This document shows, piece after piece, positions 1 to 8,155 of a DNA stretch of 21,013 bases. Below the pieces are notes generated by a model. The model did not search any database and was not told where the DNA came from. It was given only the letters and a program-made list of their open reading frames with translations. The position numbers and the translations under genes were made by a program. The DNA lies in the IMG/VR virus record IMGVR_UViG_3300048593_000456, positions 90,514 through 111,526 of that record; one strand, given 5' to 3'. Every line of letters begins with the position of its first letter. Position 1 is the first letter of the stretch. The stretch comes from a virus.

Positions 1-1
1 A

Positions 2-166
2 AAACTTTGCCATTATTACAAAACAAATTGGCCGGAAACTGAAACTAACATTTGTCAATACGTAGAAAATAACATAAAATTGTACGGAATAGAAGAAACA
101 ACACAAAATTTAAAGAAAAAGGGGTTTGAAACAAGTTTTTATCAATCTCCGGGATCAGTAAAATAA
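2..166 (+). CDS. 3' end of an unidentified gene (partial at left edge)
   Basis: The frame is open from the left edge to a TAA at 164-166, about 54 residues, Lys/Glu/Asn-rich, ending in QSPGSVK. The stop lies one base before the next ATG at 168. This tight spacing is the same as in the rest of the plus-strand block and supports it as a real upstream gene of the same operon. Its start is outside the window. No motif is recognisable in the visible part, so no function is proposed. Confidence 0.6.
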   Translation, partial: KLCHYYKTNWPETETNICQYVENNIKLYGIEETTQNLKKKGFETSFYQSPGSVK

Positions 167-167
167 T

Positions 168-683
168 ATGATTGAATTTAAAATTACAGACGAAATGGTT
201 AGAAAAGCTTGGGCTAAATCTATTGATATGGGCAAGCTTAAGAATTCCATAACCGAGGGCGATGGAAATATTGCGGGATTTATCGGAGAGCAGGTTGCAA
301 ACCTTGTGATCGGTGGTACAATAGTCAATACGAAGGATTACGATCTTGTCGGGCCTGATGGAACGACTTATGATGTCAAGACGAAGCGGTGTACTTCCGA
401 GCCTATGACTCACTATGAATGTAGTGTTGCAGCTTATAATACAGTCCAAAAGTGTGATAAGTATATTTTTATTAGAGTTGAGTTTGTTGATAATAAATAT
501 ACTAGAGCGTGGTATCTTGGCAGTATAGATAAAAATCTATATTTCAATAAGGCCCGAAAGCTATACAAGGGCCAAAAAGACGGTTCTAATTGGTTTACTG
601 TTAAAAGTGATTGTTACAATTTGAAAATTGAGGATTTGAATGACAATAACAATGCGGACAACTCAGAAGAGGGAAAAGTTTAG
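168..683 (+). CDS. PD-(D/E)XK nuclease-like protein
   Basis: 171-residue protein with the layout of a small restriction-endonuclease-like fold. An acidic residue lies in an early helix (GFIGEQVANL, Glu41), a strand follows with DYDLV (Asp57/Asp59), and a turn leads to YDVKTK, giving the Asp69-x-Lys71 half of the motif. This spacing of Glu, Asp and D-x-K is typical of metal-dependent nucleases of the PD-(D/E)XK superfamily. The C-terminus is Asp/Asn/Glu-rich and probably disordered. It sits directly upstream of proofreading exonuclease and polymerase genes, which fits a role in DNA processing (recombination, repair or host DNA attack). The substrate cannot be told. The start at 168 follows the previous stop by one base; a GGGA about 14 bases upstream is a weak ribosome site. 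The assignment rests on motifs only; an inactive relative is possible. Confidence 0.6.
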   Translation: MIEFKITDEMVRKAWAKSIDMGKLKNSITEGDGNIAGFIGEQVANLVIGGTIVNTKDYDLVGPDGTTYDVKTKRCTSEPMTHYECSVAAYNTVQKCDKYIFIRVEFVDNKYTRAWYLGSIDKNLYFNKARKLYKGQKDGSNWFTVKSDCYNLKIEDLNDNNNADNSEEGKV

Positions 684-1017
684 TTATTTTTTAAGTATTA
701 TTAAGTCAGCCGGTCTTATGTATGAATATGGCGGCATATCTCAACTATTTGACAAACTTGACTCTATAGATACCATTGGTATATTATACGTTGACGGGCT
801 TGCTTGTTCTTGTGCTATAACAACTAAAAGTAATGCAATATTTGATATGTATAATATTGCTGCATATACAAGTATGCCGTTCAGACGTAAGGGTTATAGT
901 AAAATGCTTTTGAAAAAAGTGCTATCTAGAGACAAGCGAAAGTTTAAAAATAAACTATACAAATCTTCCGACTATAAATTTTACTCTAGAATAATTACAA
1001 AGAATTTGGTGTTTTAA
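640..1017 (+). CDS. Small GNAT-like N-acetyltransferase domain protein
   Basis: 125 residues, overlapping the nuclease-like gene by 44 nt in another frame. The central part has the look of GNAT motif A: a hydrophobic strand (MYNIAAYTSMP), then Arg82-Arg-Lys-Gly85-Tyr-Ser87, matching the R/Q-x-x-G-x-G/A acetyl-CoA loop, then an amphipathic helix (KMLLKKVLS). The family moves an acetyl group from acetyl-CoA to an amine; the acceptor here is unknown. Full GNAT enzymes are usually 140-180 residues, so this is short and its C-terminal half is very basic (many Lys/Arg). Start at 640 is preferred because TTGAGGA lies about six bases upstream; an in-frame ATG at 652 has no comparable site. It could be a remnant or a non-acetylating binding protein. 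Confidence 0.5.
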   Translation: MTITMRTTQKREKFSYFLSIIKSAGLMYEYGGISQLFDKLDSIDTIGILYVDGLACSCAITTKSNAIFDMYNIAAYTSMPFRRKGYSKMLLKKVLSRDKRKFKNKLYKSSDYKFYSRIITKNLVF

Positions 1018-1018
1018 T

Positions 1019-1711
1019 ATGAATAAGAATCATTTTTGTGTTTTCGATTTTGAAACGGGCGGCGGCGAAAATCCGTCCAAGTGCCAGATAACTCAATTAT
1101 CGGCAATTATAATTAATCCTAGAAGTTTAAGGGCAGAACCCGGAGGAATATTTGATTCCGAGGTTCAGCCCATATTTGATAACGATAAAGCTATTGCGGC
1201 GGACCTAAACCCTGTTCAGCAAGAAGCTTTAGATGTTACACGTAAGACTAAAGAAAAACTTATGGAAGCTCCACCGGAAAAAATTGTATGGGAAAAATTC
1301 AAGCAGTTTATCAAGCGATTTAATATAAAAAATAGCGTATATACCGCACCTATTCCCGTGGGATATAATATAATAAATTATGACATGCCCATTATTAATA
1401 GGTTGTGCCTGCAATACGGGCCTGCATCTAAAGATAAACAATCGATATTTAATCAATTATACAAAGTCGATTTGCTTGATTATTTTATGATGATGACTGA
1501 AAATTCGGTCAATATAACTTCCCGCAAGCTTGTTGACATGATGGATTTTATGGGAATGCCCTCTCATATGAAAGCTAACGCACACGATGGATTACACGAT
1601 GTAAAATGCACCGCTAATATTTTTATTAAGCTAATGCATTACCAGCGTGCTATTACACTAAAAACAGATTATTCCAAGGCTTTTGCCGACAGCCCTTTAT
1701 TTATAGAATAA
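1019..1711 (+). CDS. DnaQ-like DEDDh 3'-5' exonuclease (proofreading type)
   Basis: 230 residues with all three DEDDh exonuclease motifs. Exo I is FDFET (Asp10, Glu12). Exo II is GYNIINYD (Asp122). Exo III is HDGLHD (His189, Asp194), with the His-x4-Asp spacing of the epsilon subunit of DNA polymerase III. The family uses two metal ions to remove nucleotides from 3' ends. An insertion of roughly 40 residues separates Exo I from Exo II (around residues 40-90). The gene lies four bases before a DnaE-type polymerase, as a separate chain rather than fused as in PolC. This strongly suggests it is the phage's own proofreading subunit; host epsilon would then not be needed. No good Shine-Dalgarno sequence is visible before the start, so translation may be coupled to the upstream gene. 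Confident in fold and activity, less in the partner. Confidence 0.88.
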   Translation: MNKNHFCVFDFETGGGENPSKCQITQLSAIIINPRSLRAEPGGIFDSEVQPIFDNDKAIAADLNPVQQEALDVTRKTKEKLMEAPPEKIVWEKFKQFIKRFNIKNSVYTAPIPVGYNIINYDMPIINRLCLQYGPASKDKQSIFNQLYKVDLLDYFMMMTENSVNITSRKLVDMMDFMGMPSHMKANAHDGLHDVKCTANIFIKLMHYQRAITLKTDYSKAFADSPLFIE

Positions 1712-1715
1712 AAAA

Positions 1716-4700
1716 ATGACAGAATTTGTTCCTTGGGTTCCTCTACACCAACACTCAAATCTTAGCCTGCTAGACGGTTTCTCCGTTCCTAAGGATATTG
1801 CGAAGACATGTGCGAGTTATGGTTATCGGGCCGCAGCTATTACTGACCACAGAAACGTAGCCGCCCACGTAAAATTCTTTAAGGCTTGTAAAGATGCCGG
1901 TATTAAACCGATTTTAGGCTGCGAATTTGATATATCAGATGATTTGTCCACTGTTAGAACTGCGGCAAATCGCTCTACTAATCACTTAGTAGTTCTGTGT
2001 AAAAATTTGGCCGGATGGTATGAAATGCTTCGGGCCGTATCGAAAACAAACGATCCTAATTCTTTTTATTACAAGGCCCGCATATCTTTAGAAGAATGCA
2101 AAGAGTTTCTATCTAGCGGAAACCATGTAGCTATCAGCGGCCATGCCGGAAGTACAATTTGTGATATACTTTTTACTTCCACATCTGTTTACAGAAGCAA
2201 GAGTGAAGAACAAGCCCGGACATTTTTACGCGAAGACTGGGAAACAGTTCTGGAGCAACATATACAAAAGCATATTGATGTATTCGGCAAAGAGAATTTT
2301 TTTCTTGAGATTCAACTAATCGATAAAGAACATTTACCCATGACTTCCGTAACGGCTGAATGTCTAAGGTGTATGTCTCAAAAATTAAACATTAAAACAG
2401 TGGCGACCGCAGATAGTCATTACGTTCGTAAGAGCGATGCTATTTACCAAAGAATTTTGCTATGTTCTAACTTAGGACGTACCTTGCCGGGAGTCATACG
2501 AGATATCCAGAACGGAAAAGACGTTCCTCTTGGTACATTCTTCGTGTCTGATAACTATCATATTCCTACATATGCTGAAATGCAAGCATTGCACACTCAG
2601 GAAGAACTGGAGAATGCAGTTTTGATAGCGGACATGTGTGAAGAGTACGACATTCTTTCAACTCCACAATTGCCAAAATTTGATTGTCCAAACGGTATAT
2701 CTGAAATCGAATATGTAAAACAATTATGCCGTGAAGGATGGAAAAAACTTCCTTTTAAAAAACAAAAAGATCAAGTTTATATTAATCGTGTGAAGGAAGA
2801 ACTTCAAGTTATTGAGGAAGCTAATCTGGCTGGATATTTTCTTATTGTTTGGGATATCATCAGGTTTTGTAAGTCTAAAAATTGGAAAACGGGCGTGGGT
2901 AGAGGGTCGGCTGCGGGGTGTTTAATGTCATATCTTATAGGTATTACAGGTATTGATCCTATTCCGTATAATCTACTGTTCAGTAGGTTTTATAACTCCG
3001 GAAGAAAAGGTACTTTGCCAGATATTGATCTTGATATTCCGAGTCAACATAGGGATGAAATCATTCAGTATATTAAGACTAAATATGGTGAAGATAAAGT
3101 TTCACAGATGGCTACATTCTCTTCCTTAATGGGTAAGTCTGCCATGAAAGAAGTCCTACGCATTGAAGATGTTGTAACTCCAGCAGAAGCGAATGAAATC
3201 ACGGAACATATTCCCGATAAAGCAGAAATTGCCGATGAATTAGAAAACATGGAAGATGCATCTATTATTAAATGGGCATTGATTCATAGAGCAAGCAAGC
3301 TGTCTCAATGGTGTACTATCGATGAAGACGATAACTTGTCCGGGCCTTTGGCGGGATCTTTTTATAGGGCCATACAAATTGAAGGCTGTTATAAATCTCA
3401 AGGCAAGCACCCAGCGGGCGTTATTATCTCTTATAGGCCGCTACAAGAGATTTGCCCCATCGTTAGGGATAAAGACGGGGCACCCATCGCGGGCTTAGAA
3501 ATGGGCGATTTGGAGGCTTTGGGGCACGTAAAATTTGATATTCTTGGTGTGTCTATCTTAGATAAGTTAATGGATATAATTCCGCATTTGCCAGAAGGGT
3601 GTAATGTTGAAAATCTAGAAGATAAAGCGACTTGGAAAACTTTCGCAGATGGTGACGTAAAGGGTATATTTCAGCTAGAAAAACAAAAACGATGGGTTAA
3701 AAAATTAAAACCAGAAAACATTCACCATTTAGCTGCTCTAGTTTCAATTATCCGTCCGGGATGCGTTGAATCACTGGGAGAAGATGGTGTATCTATGACT
3801 CAGCACTATATCGACAGAAAAAACGGAGAAGAAGAAGTTCCAAGTATACATGAGGTTGTAGATAAGACCCTTAAGGATACATATGGAGTTTTGGTATATC
3901 AAGAAACAGCGATGTTATTGTCCAGAGATGTCGCGGGATTTACTCTGGATGAAGCCGATGAATTAAGAAAAGCTATTGGTAAAAAACGCACCGATGTTAT
4001 GGCTAAAGTAAAAGATAAATTCTTCAAAGGTTCTTCTAGAGTATCAGTTACATCAGAAGAGATTACTAAAAAAATATTTGACTGGATTGAGAAATCGCAA
4101 CGTTACAGCTTTAACGCGAGTCATGCGTACTCATATGGACACAATGCTTATTATTCCGCCTATTGTAAAACTCATAATCCGATTAAGTTCTACGAAGTCT
4201 ATCTAAATCATTCTAAAAATGGTCCCGACCGAATGGAAGAAATAAAAGATTTAGTAAATGATGCCAGACAGCATGGAATTAATGTTGTACCGCCATCTTT
4301 GAGTAATTTATATGAAAATTTTACTGCTGTTCCGGAACAAAATTCGATTGCTTTTGGATACGGGCACGTTAAAAATGTAGGTGTAAAAGAAGCAGCTAAA
4401 ATAGAAGATATAAAATCCAAACACGATGTAGAGAAATTCAATTGGATAGATATATTATGCATTTTTAATAAAATCAATAGCCTTTCAATGAATGCACTCA
4501 TCGCAGTCGGTGCTTTTAATGGTGACTATAATAAAAACAGTAGAGATAAAATGCTTTACGAATATAATACCTTTAAGGATCTTACCGATAAAGAAATATT
4601 ATTTATTAAAGAAAACGTAGAAAAGGACAAAGGTTTGCTGTATCATATAAATTTGCTTATAAATAAATATAAGCTTACAAGTAGTAGAATGGCTAAAGTT

Positions 4701-5135
4701 TTAGGAATGAAGTCGGCACTGGAAAATCCAATGTACGATATTAATGATTCTGCGGCTATGATATTACAAAAAGAGCGTTTTTATATGGGGCTTCCTCTTT
4801 CTTATTTAGGTAATGTGTCTCCGGGAAGTTATTCTTCCGATACTACATGTCTTGATGTTGTGAGCGGAAATGCTAAGGGGACGATTAATCTTATAGTTAA
4901 TATAACAAATGTTAGAGAGCATAAGGTCAAAAGCGGTAAGACGGCGGGTCAAATGATGGCTTTTATTAGTGGTGAAGATAGTACAGGATGCTTGAAGTCT
5001 ATTGTTGCTTTTCCTAAAGAATATGCAGAATATAGAGCTTTGTTAGTTGAAAATAACAACATTATGATTCAGGGATCGGTAGAATCTAGAAATGATGAAT
5101 ACTCGTTAAATGTTAGGAAAATTGTACAGGTTTAA
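1716..5135 (+). CDS. dnaE: DNA polymerase III alpha subunit (C-family, DnaE-type)
   Basis: 1139 residues, close to the length of bacterial DnaE. Domains in order: an N-terminal PHP domain (about 5-290) with HQH (His11, His13), LLDG (Asp20), TDH (Asp44, His45), GCE (Glu70), His90 and ADSH (Asp233, His235); a palm/catalytic core with GVGRGSAAG (393-401), PDIDLD (Asp436 and Asp438) and VKFDILG (third catalytic Asp608); the fingers/tandem HhH region with RPG (680-682), ELRKAIGKK (749-757) and FNASHAYSYG; and a C-terminal OB fold (about 1040-1139). It synthesises DNA at the fork. Most metal-binding positions of active PHP domains are kept; the usual Cys in the SGCxxG segment is replaced by His143. 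No visible C-terminal beta-clamp peptide. There is no clear Shine-Dalgarno before the start, only an A-rich leader. It lies between an exonuclease and an SSB-like gene, forming a replication cassette. C-family polymerases are uncommon in phages. Confidence 0.96.
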   Translation: MTEFVPWVPLHQHSNLSLLDGFSVPKDIAKTCASYGYRAAAITDHRNVAAHVKFFKACKDAGIKPILGCEFDISDDLSTVRTAANRSTNHLVVLCKNLAGWYEMLRAVSKTNDPNSFYYKARISLEECKEFLSSGNHVAISGHAGSTICDILFTSTSVYRSKSEEQARTFLREDWETVLEQHIQKHIDVFGKENFFLEIQLIDKEHLPMTSVTAECLRCMSQKLNIKTVATADSHYVRKSDAIYQRILLCSNLGRTLPGVIRDIQNGKDVPLGTFFVSDNYHIPTYAEMQALHTQEELENAVLIADMCEEYDILSTPQLPKFDCPNGISEIEYVKQLCREGWKKLPFKKQKDQVYINRVKEELQVIEEANLAGYFLIVWDIIRFCKSKNWKTGVGRGSAAGCLMSYLIGITGIDPIPYNLLFSRFYNSGRKGTLPDIDLDIPSQHRDEIIQYIKTKYGEDKVSQMATFSSLMGKSAMKEVLRIEDVVTPAEANEITEHIPDKAEIADELENMEDASIIKWALIHRASKLSQWCTIDEDDNLSGPLAGSFYRAIQIEGCYKSQGKHPAGVIISYRPLQEICPIVRDKDGAPIAGLEMGDLEALGHVKFDILGVSILDKLMDIIPHLPEGCNVENLEDKATWKTFADGDVKGIFQLEKQKRWVKKLKPENIHHLAALVSIIRPGCVESLGEDGVSMTQHYIDRKNGEEEVPSIHEVVDKTLKDTYGVLVYQETAMLLSRDVAGFTLDEADELRKAIGKKRTDVMAKVKDKFFKGSSRVSVTSEEITKKIFDWIEKSQRYSFNASHAYSYGHNAYYSAYCKTHNPIKFYEVYLNHSKNGPDRMEEIKDLVNDARQHGINVVPPSLSNLYENFTAVPEQNSIAFGYGHVKNVGVKEAAKIEDIKSKHDVEKFNWIDILCIFNKINSLSMNALIAVGAFNGDYNKNSRDKMLYEYNTFKDLTDKEILFIKENVEKDKGLLYHINLLINKYKLTSSRMAKVLGMKSALENPMYDINDSAAMILQKERFYMGLPLSYLGNVSPGSYSSDTTCLDVVSGNAKGTINLIVNITNVREHKVKSGKTAGQMMAFISGEDSTGCLKSIVAFPKEYAEYRALLVENNNIMIQGSVESRNDEYSLNVRKIVQV

Positions 5136-5137
5136 AT

Positions 5138-5431
5138 ATGAATAATTGTTATTTTGTCGGAAGAATATTAGAAGATTTAACTCTTAATGTTGAGCATGAT
5201 TGTAATGTGTGTGATTTTGTCATAGAAGTTGAAGAGAAGTGGCAAGGAAAAACTGATGGTAAAAAAAATATCATTAAAACTATGATTAACTGCACTGCTT
5301 GGGATAAAGGTGCTGACGCATTATATGCCAAACTTGTCAAGGGCGATATGATTTTTATTGAAGGCTCCTTACGTCATGACGAAGACGGAATAGATTACAT
5401 AAGAGTTAACAGTTTCAGAAAGGCATATTAA
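5138..5431 (+). CDS. SSB-like single-stranded DNA-binding protein (short, no acidic tail)
   Basis: 97 residues matching the OB-fold core of bacterial SSB. The N-terminus MNNCYFVGRI corresponds to the usual MN-x-V-x-LVGRL strand. It is followed by CDFVIEV, then MINCTAWDKGAD, equivalent to the I-x-C-x-AWxKxAE segment, and LVKGDMIFIEGSL, equivalent to KGxxVxVEG. It should coat single-stranded DNA made by the neighbouring polymerase. Bacterial SSB carries a flexible tail ending in an acidic DDIPF-like peptide that recruits partner proteins; here the protein stops at FRKAY right after the OB fold, so that recruitment function is absent. The gene begins two bases after the polymerase stop, and AGG lies just upstream. 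Its stop overlaps the next start (TAATG). PriB-like or other OB proteins are alternatives, but the match to SSB strands is good. Confidence 0.85.
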   Translation: MNNCYFVGRILEDLTLNVEHDCNVCDFVIEVEEKWQGKTDGKKNIIKTMINCTAWDKGADALYAKLVKGDMIFIEGSLRHDEDGIDYIRVNSFRKAY

Positions 5432-7065
5432 TGAAAAAAATATTGCTATGCACAGAGTTTAGCGGATTTAGTACGGGATACGGAGTTTACGGTAGAGAGC
5501 TTCTAAGCAGGCTGTCTAAACACTACGAAGTAGCTGAGCTAGGTTGTTACATAACACCTGATGATCCAAGAATGTCTAATTATCCTTGGAGGGTTTATCC
5601 GAACAAGCCTAGCGAAAACAGTCCTGATTATAATAATTATCTAGCGTCTAGTTCTTTTGAATACGGCGAATATACATTCAACAATGTATTATTAGATTTT
5701 AAACCTGACTATGTCATAGACTTTAGAGATCCTTGGGCATTTGAATATCAAAGCAGGTCGCCGTTTCGAAATTTTTACAACTGGCTTATATGTCCAACTG
5801 TAGACGCTAGACCACAAAATGCTGACTGGATGGAATTGTATGGAAATGCCGATGGTGTTTTAACATACTCTGAATTCGGCAGAAAAACTATTCTGGCTCA
5901 ATCTAGCAATATTAACGTCCTCGGAGTTGCAAGTCCTGCGGCAAGCGAAAACTACAAGCCTTTTACTATAGAAGAAAAAAATCAGTTACGGGCCTTCAAT
6001 AATATTCCTCAAGATATTTATATTCTAGGCACCGTTATGCGTAATCAGCCTAGAAAATTGTTTCCGGAATTATTTAAACTATTCAAGAGATATGTCAAAG
6101 AGTCGGGCCGTAGAGATGTTTACTTATACTGTCATACTGCATTTCCTGATGTTGGGTGGAATATTCCGGAATTATTAATGGAATCAGAATTATCCAGCAG
6201 AGTTATTTTTACTTACAAGTGTAAGACTTGTCAAAATATATCTGTGGAGCATTTTTCCGATACAGTAAAATACTGCAATAAATGCGGAAACTTTAGTAAA
6301 AATATTGCAGGCGTTAATAATAGCCTGACAGAACAAGAGCTTAACTTTGTATATAACCTATTTGATGTATATATTCAATACGCTACAAATGAGGGTTTTG
6401 GAATTCCTATAGTAGAAGCGGCTAAAGCGGGTGTTCCGGTAATGAATGTTAATTATTCTTCAATGGAAGATTTTTCACAAACGATATCTACTATACCTAT
6501 TGATGTAAAAGAATATGTTAAAGAGGCTTCTACTTCAAGATTGCTTGCAGTCCCCTGTGAAAATTCGGCAGTAGATATTTTGTTTGATTTATTCTCTCTC
6601 CCAAGAGATTACATGCATTCATCTCTTGGAAAAGCCTATCATAAATTATCTAGTGATTTTTATTCTTGGGATAAAAACGCACAGGTTTGGATCGACGCAA
6701 TCGAATCAATTCCTTTAAAGAGTAAAAAATGGAATGATCCCGTTGAAATTTTGCAGCCGGACCCTATAATGAACGTGGGCATGTCTCCGTGCGAACAGGC
6801 TGTATTTTTAATCAATAACGTTTTAAAGAAGCCGGAATTTATGTTTTCTAATTTATGGAGAAGGCTTGTTAAAGATCTTACTTATAGAAGTACAATGCCG
6901 GGCGTGGGACTATTATATTTTAATGAAAATTCATTCAAGGATAATTTAAAAGGCAGACCATTTACATTTGAAGATGCATATGAATCAATGGTTCAGCTAA
7001 GAGATTTTTATAATAAATGGGAACAGAACAGAAATGAAAGTATTGTACATAGGTCATTACGCTGA
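5431..7065 (+). CDS. GT-B (GT4-type) glycosyltransferase with inserted zinc ribbon
   Basis: 544 residues. The N-terminal Rossmann half (about 1-175) starts with KKILLCTEFSGFSTGYG, a glycine-rich opening typical of GT4 enzymes. The C-terminal half has the nucleotide-sugar site: GTVMRNQPRK (200-209) and EGFGIPIVE (Glu321 to Glu329, the E-x7-E signature). Unusually, a CxxC-x14-CxxC element (Cys264, 267, 282, 285) is inserted between these two parts, apparently a zinc ribbon. A further C-terminal extension of about 110 residues (430-544) matches nothing I recognise. The enzyme should move a sugar from an activated donor to an unknown acceptor. It opens the sugar cassette; its ATG shares one base with the SSB stop (TAATG), and AGAAAGG about nine bases upstream is the ribosome site. 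Certain as a GT4-like fold; donor and acceptor unknown. Confidence 0.88.
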   Translation: MKKILLCTEFSGFSTGYGVYGRELLSRLSKHYEVAELGCYITPDDPRMSNYPWRVYPNKPSENSPDYNNYLASSSFEYGEYTFNNVLLDFKPDYVIDFRDPWAFEYQSRSPFRNFYNWLICPTVDARPQNADWMELYGNADGVLTYSEFGRKTILAQSSNINVLGVASPAASENYKPFTIEEKNQLRAFNNIPQDIYILGTVMRNQPRKLFPELFKLFKRYVKESGRRDVYLYCHTAFPDVGWNIPELLMESELSSRVIFTYKCKTCQNISVEHFSDTVKYCNKCGNFSKNIAGVNNSLTEQELNFVYNLFDVYIQYATNEGFGIPIVEAAKAGVPVMNVNYSSMEDFSQTISTIPIDVKEYVKEASTSRLLAVPCENSAVDILFDLFSLPRDYMHSSLGKAYHKLSSDFYSWDKNAQVWIDAIESIPLKSKKWNDPVEILQPDPIMNVGMSPCEQAVFLINNVLKKPEFMFSNLWRRLVKDLTYRSTMPGVGLLYFNENSFKDNLKGRPFTFEDAYESMVQLRDFYNKWEQNRNESIVHRSLR

Positions 7066-8155
7066 TGGAACTGGTTGGGGCAATGCCGCACTCCATAACA
7101 TTATAGCTATGAACAGAATTGGAATAGATGTTATTCCAAGGAGAGTTTCATACAAGCCAGAAGAAGCACAATCAGTACCTCAAGAAATAGCAGAGCTAGA
7201 ACAAAAATCTTTGTACGGAGTAGACGTATGCGTTCAACATACATTACCGACTAATTATAGTTATTACTCCGGTAGGTCAAAAATCAGAAACATATGCATG
7301 TACGAAACTGAGACTAGCGATTTTAGATATACTCAGTGGTATAAGTATATCGATATGTTTAAAGAATGTTGGGTTCCAAATAATGATATGGTTATGGACT
7401 CATTTTTGTCCGGGGTAAAAAAATGCAAAGCAACTGTAGTTAATCATTGTATTGATGTTGATAAGTATAAAAATTTTGTACCGCAAAATGTTATAGCGGG
7501 ACTTAAAGATAAAAATGCTTATAACTTTTGTTACGTCGGGGAATTAAGTAAGAGAAAAAATGTTAAAGCTATCTTGCAGGCTTTCCATTTGGAGTTTGGT
7601 ATGCATGAGAATGTGAACTTATTTTTAAAACTTAATATGCCCGGAAAGAGTGCTAATGAAACGCTTCAAATAGCAAGCGAATTAAATAAATATGTTACTC
7701 GCGGCCTTAAAATAAGAAATAAATACAAGGAGCCGTTTGTTTTATGCGGGCACTGCGATGACAACGATCTTTTGTCTTTCATGAGTCAGTGTCATTGCTT
7801 CGTATGCGCTAGCAGTGGCGAGGCATGGTGCATTCCGGCACTAGAAGGAATGGCATTAGGTCTAGACTTAATATATACTAAAGGTACTGGTTTATCAGAA
7901 TTTGCTTTTAGTGACGCAATAGCGGTTAATAGCACGATTAGTCCCTGTACAGATGCTTTAGACACATTACTTGAAATATACACAGGTTTTGAAACATGGA
8001 GAAATATTAACATATCATGTTTACAGATGGCTATGAGACGGGCATTTTATAGAAAAAATTCTATAGATAGAGAAAAAATTAAGGGGCGTGCTTTTGAATT
8101 CGGTTACGAGAGAACCGGAAAGCAAATTATGGAGGCATTAAATGATACAAAATAA
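7034..8155 (+). CDS. GT-B (GT4-type) glycosyltransferase
   Basis: 373 residues, overlapping the preceding glycosyltransferase by 32 nt. The first strand MKVLYIGHYADGTGWGN is a standard GT-B opening, which fixes the start despite the overlap; GGGA lies upstream. The acceptor half is followed by a second Rossmann domain with YVGELSKRKN (168-176), containing the Arg/Lys that bind donor phosphates, and SSGEAWCIPALEG, which supplies the E-x7-E pair (Glu263, Glu271). Length is normal for the family. It likely transfers a hexose or related sugar; specificity cannot be read from sequence. It is one of several different, not obviously duplicated, glycosyltransferases in a row, so they probably act in sequence on one glycan. 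Confidence 0.88.
   Translation: MKVLYIGHYADGTGWGNAALHNIIAMNRIGIDVIPRRVSYKPEEAQSVPQEIAELEQKSLYGVDVCVQHTLPTNYSYYSGRSKIRNICMYETETSDFRYTQWYKYIDMFKECWVPNNDMVMDSFLSGVKKCKATVVNHCIDVDKYKNFVPQNVIAGLKDKNAYNFCYVGELSKRKNVKAILQAFHLEFGMHENVNLFLKLNMPGKSANETLQIASELNKYVTRGLKIRNKYKEPFVLCGHCDDNDLLSFMSQCHCFVCASSGEAWCIPALEGMALGLDLIYTKGTGLSEFAFSDAIAVNSTISPCTDALDTLLEIYTGFETWRNINISCLQMAMRRAFYRKNSIDREKIKGRAFEFGYERTGKQIMEALNDTK

Noticed and set aside
45-449. Open frame of 134 codons on the minus strand
   Set aside because: Antisense to the unknown 3' gene and the nuclease-like gene, with no ribosome site and low-complexity hydrophobic translation. The same holds for the other opposite-strand frames under the polymerase, the sugar cassette and the structural genes.
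652-654. ATG at 652 as start of the GNAT-like gene
   Set aside because: The ATG at 640 has TTGAGGA about six bases upstream, the one at 652 has none.
1716-5135. Intein or intron in the polymerase gene
   Set aside because: The reading frame is continuous, all domains follow in normal order and total length matches ordinary DnaE.
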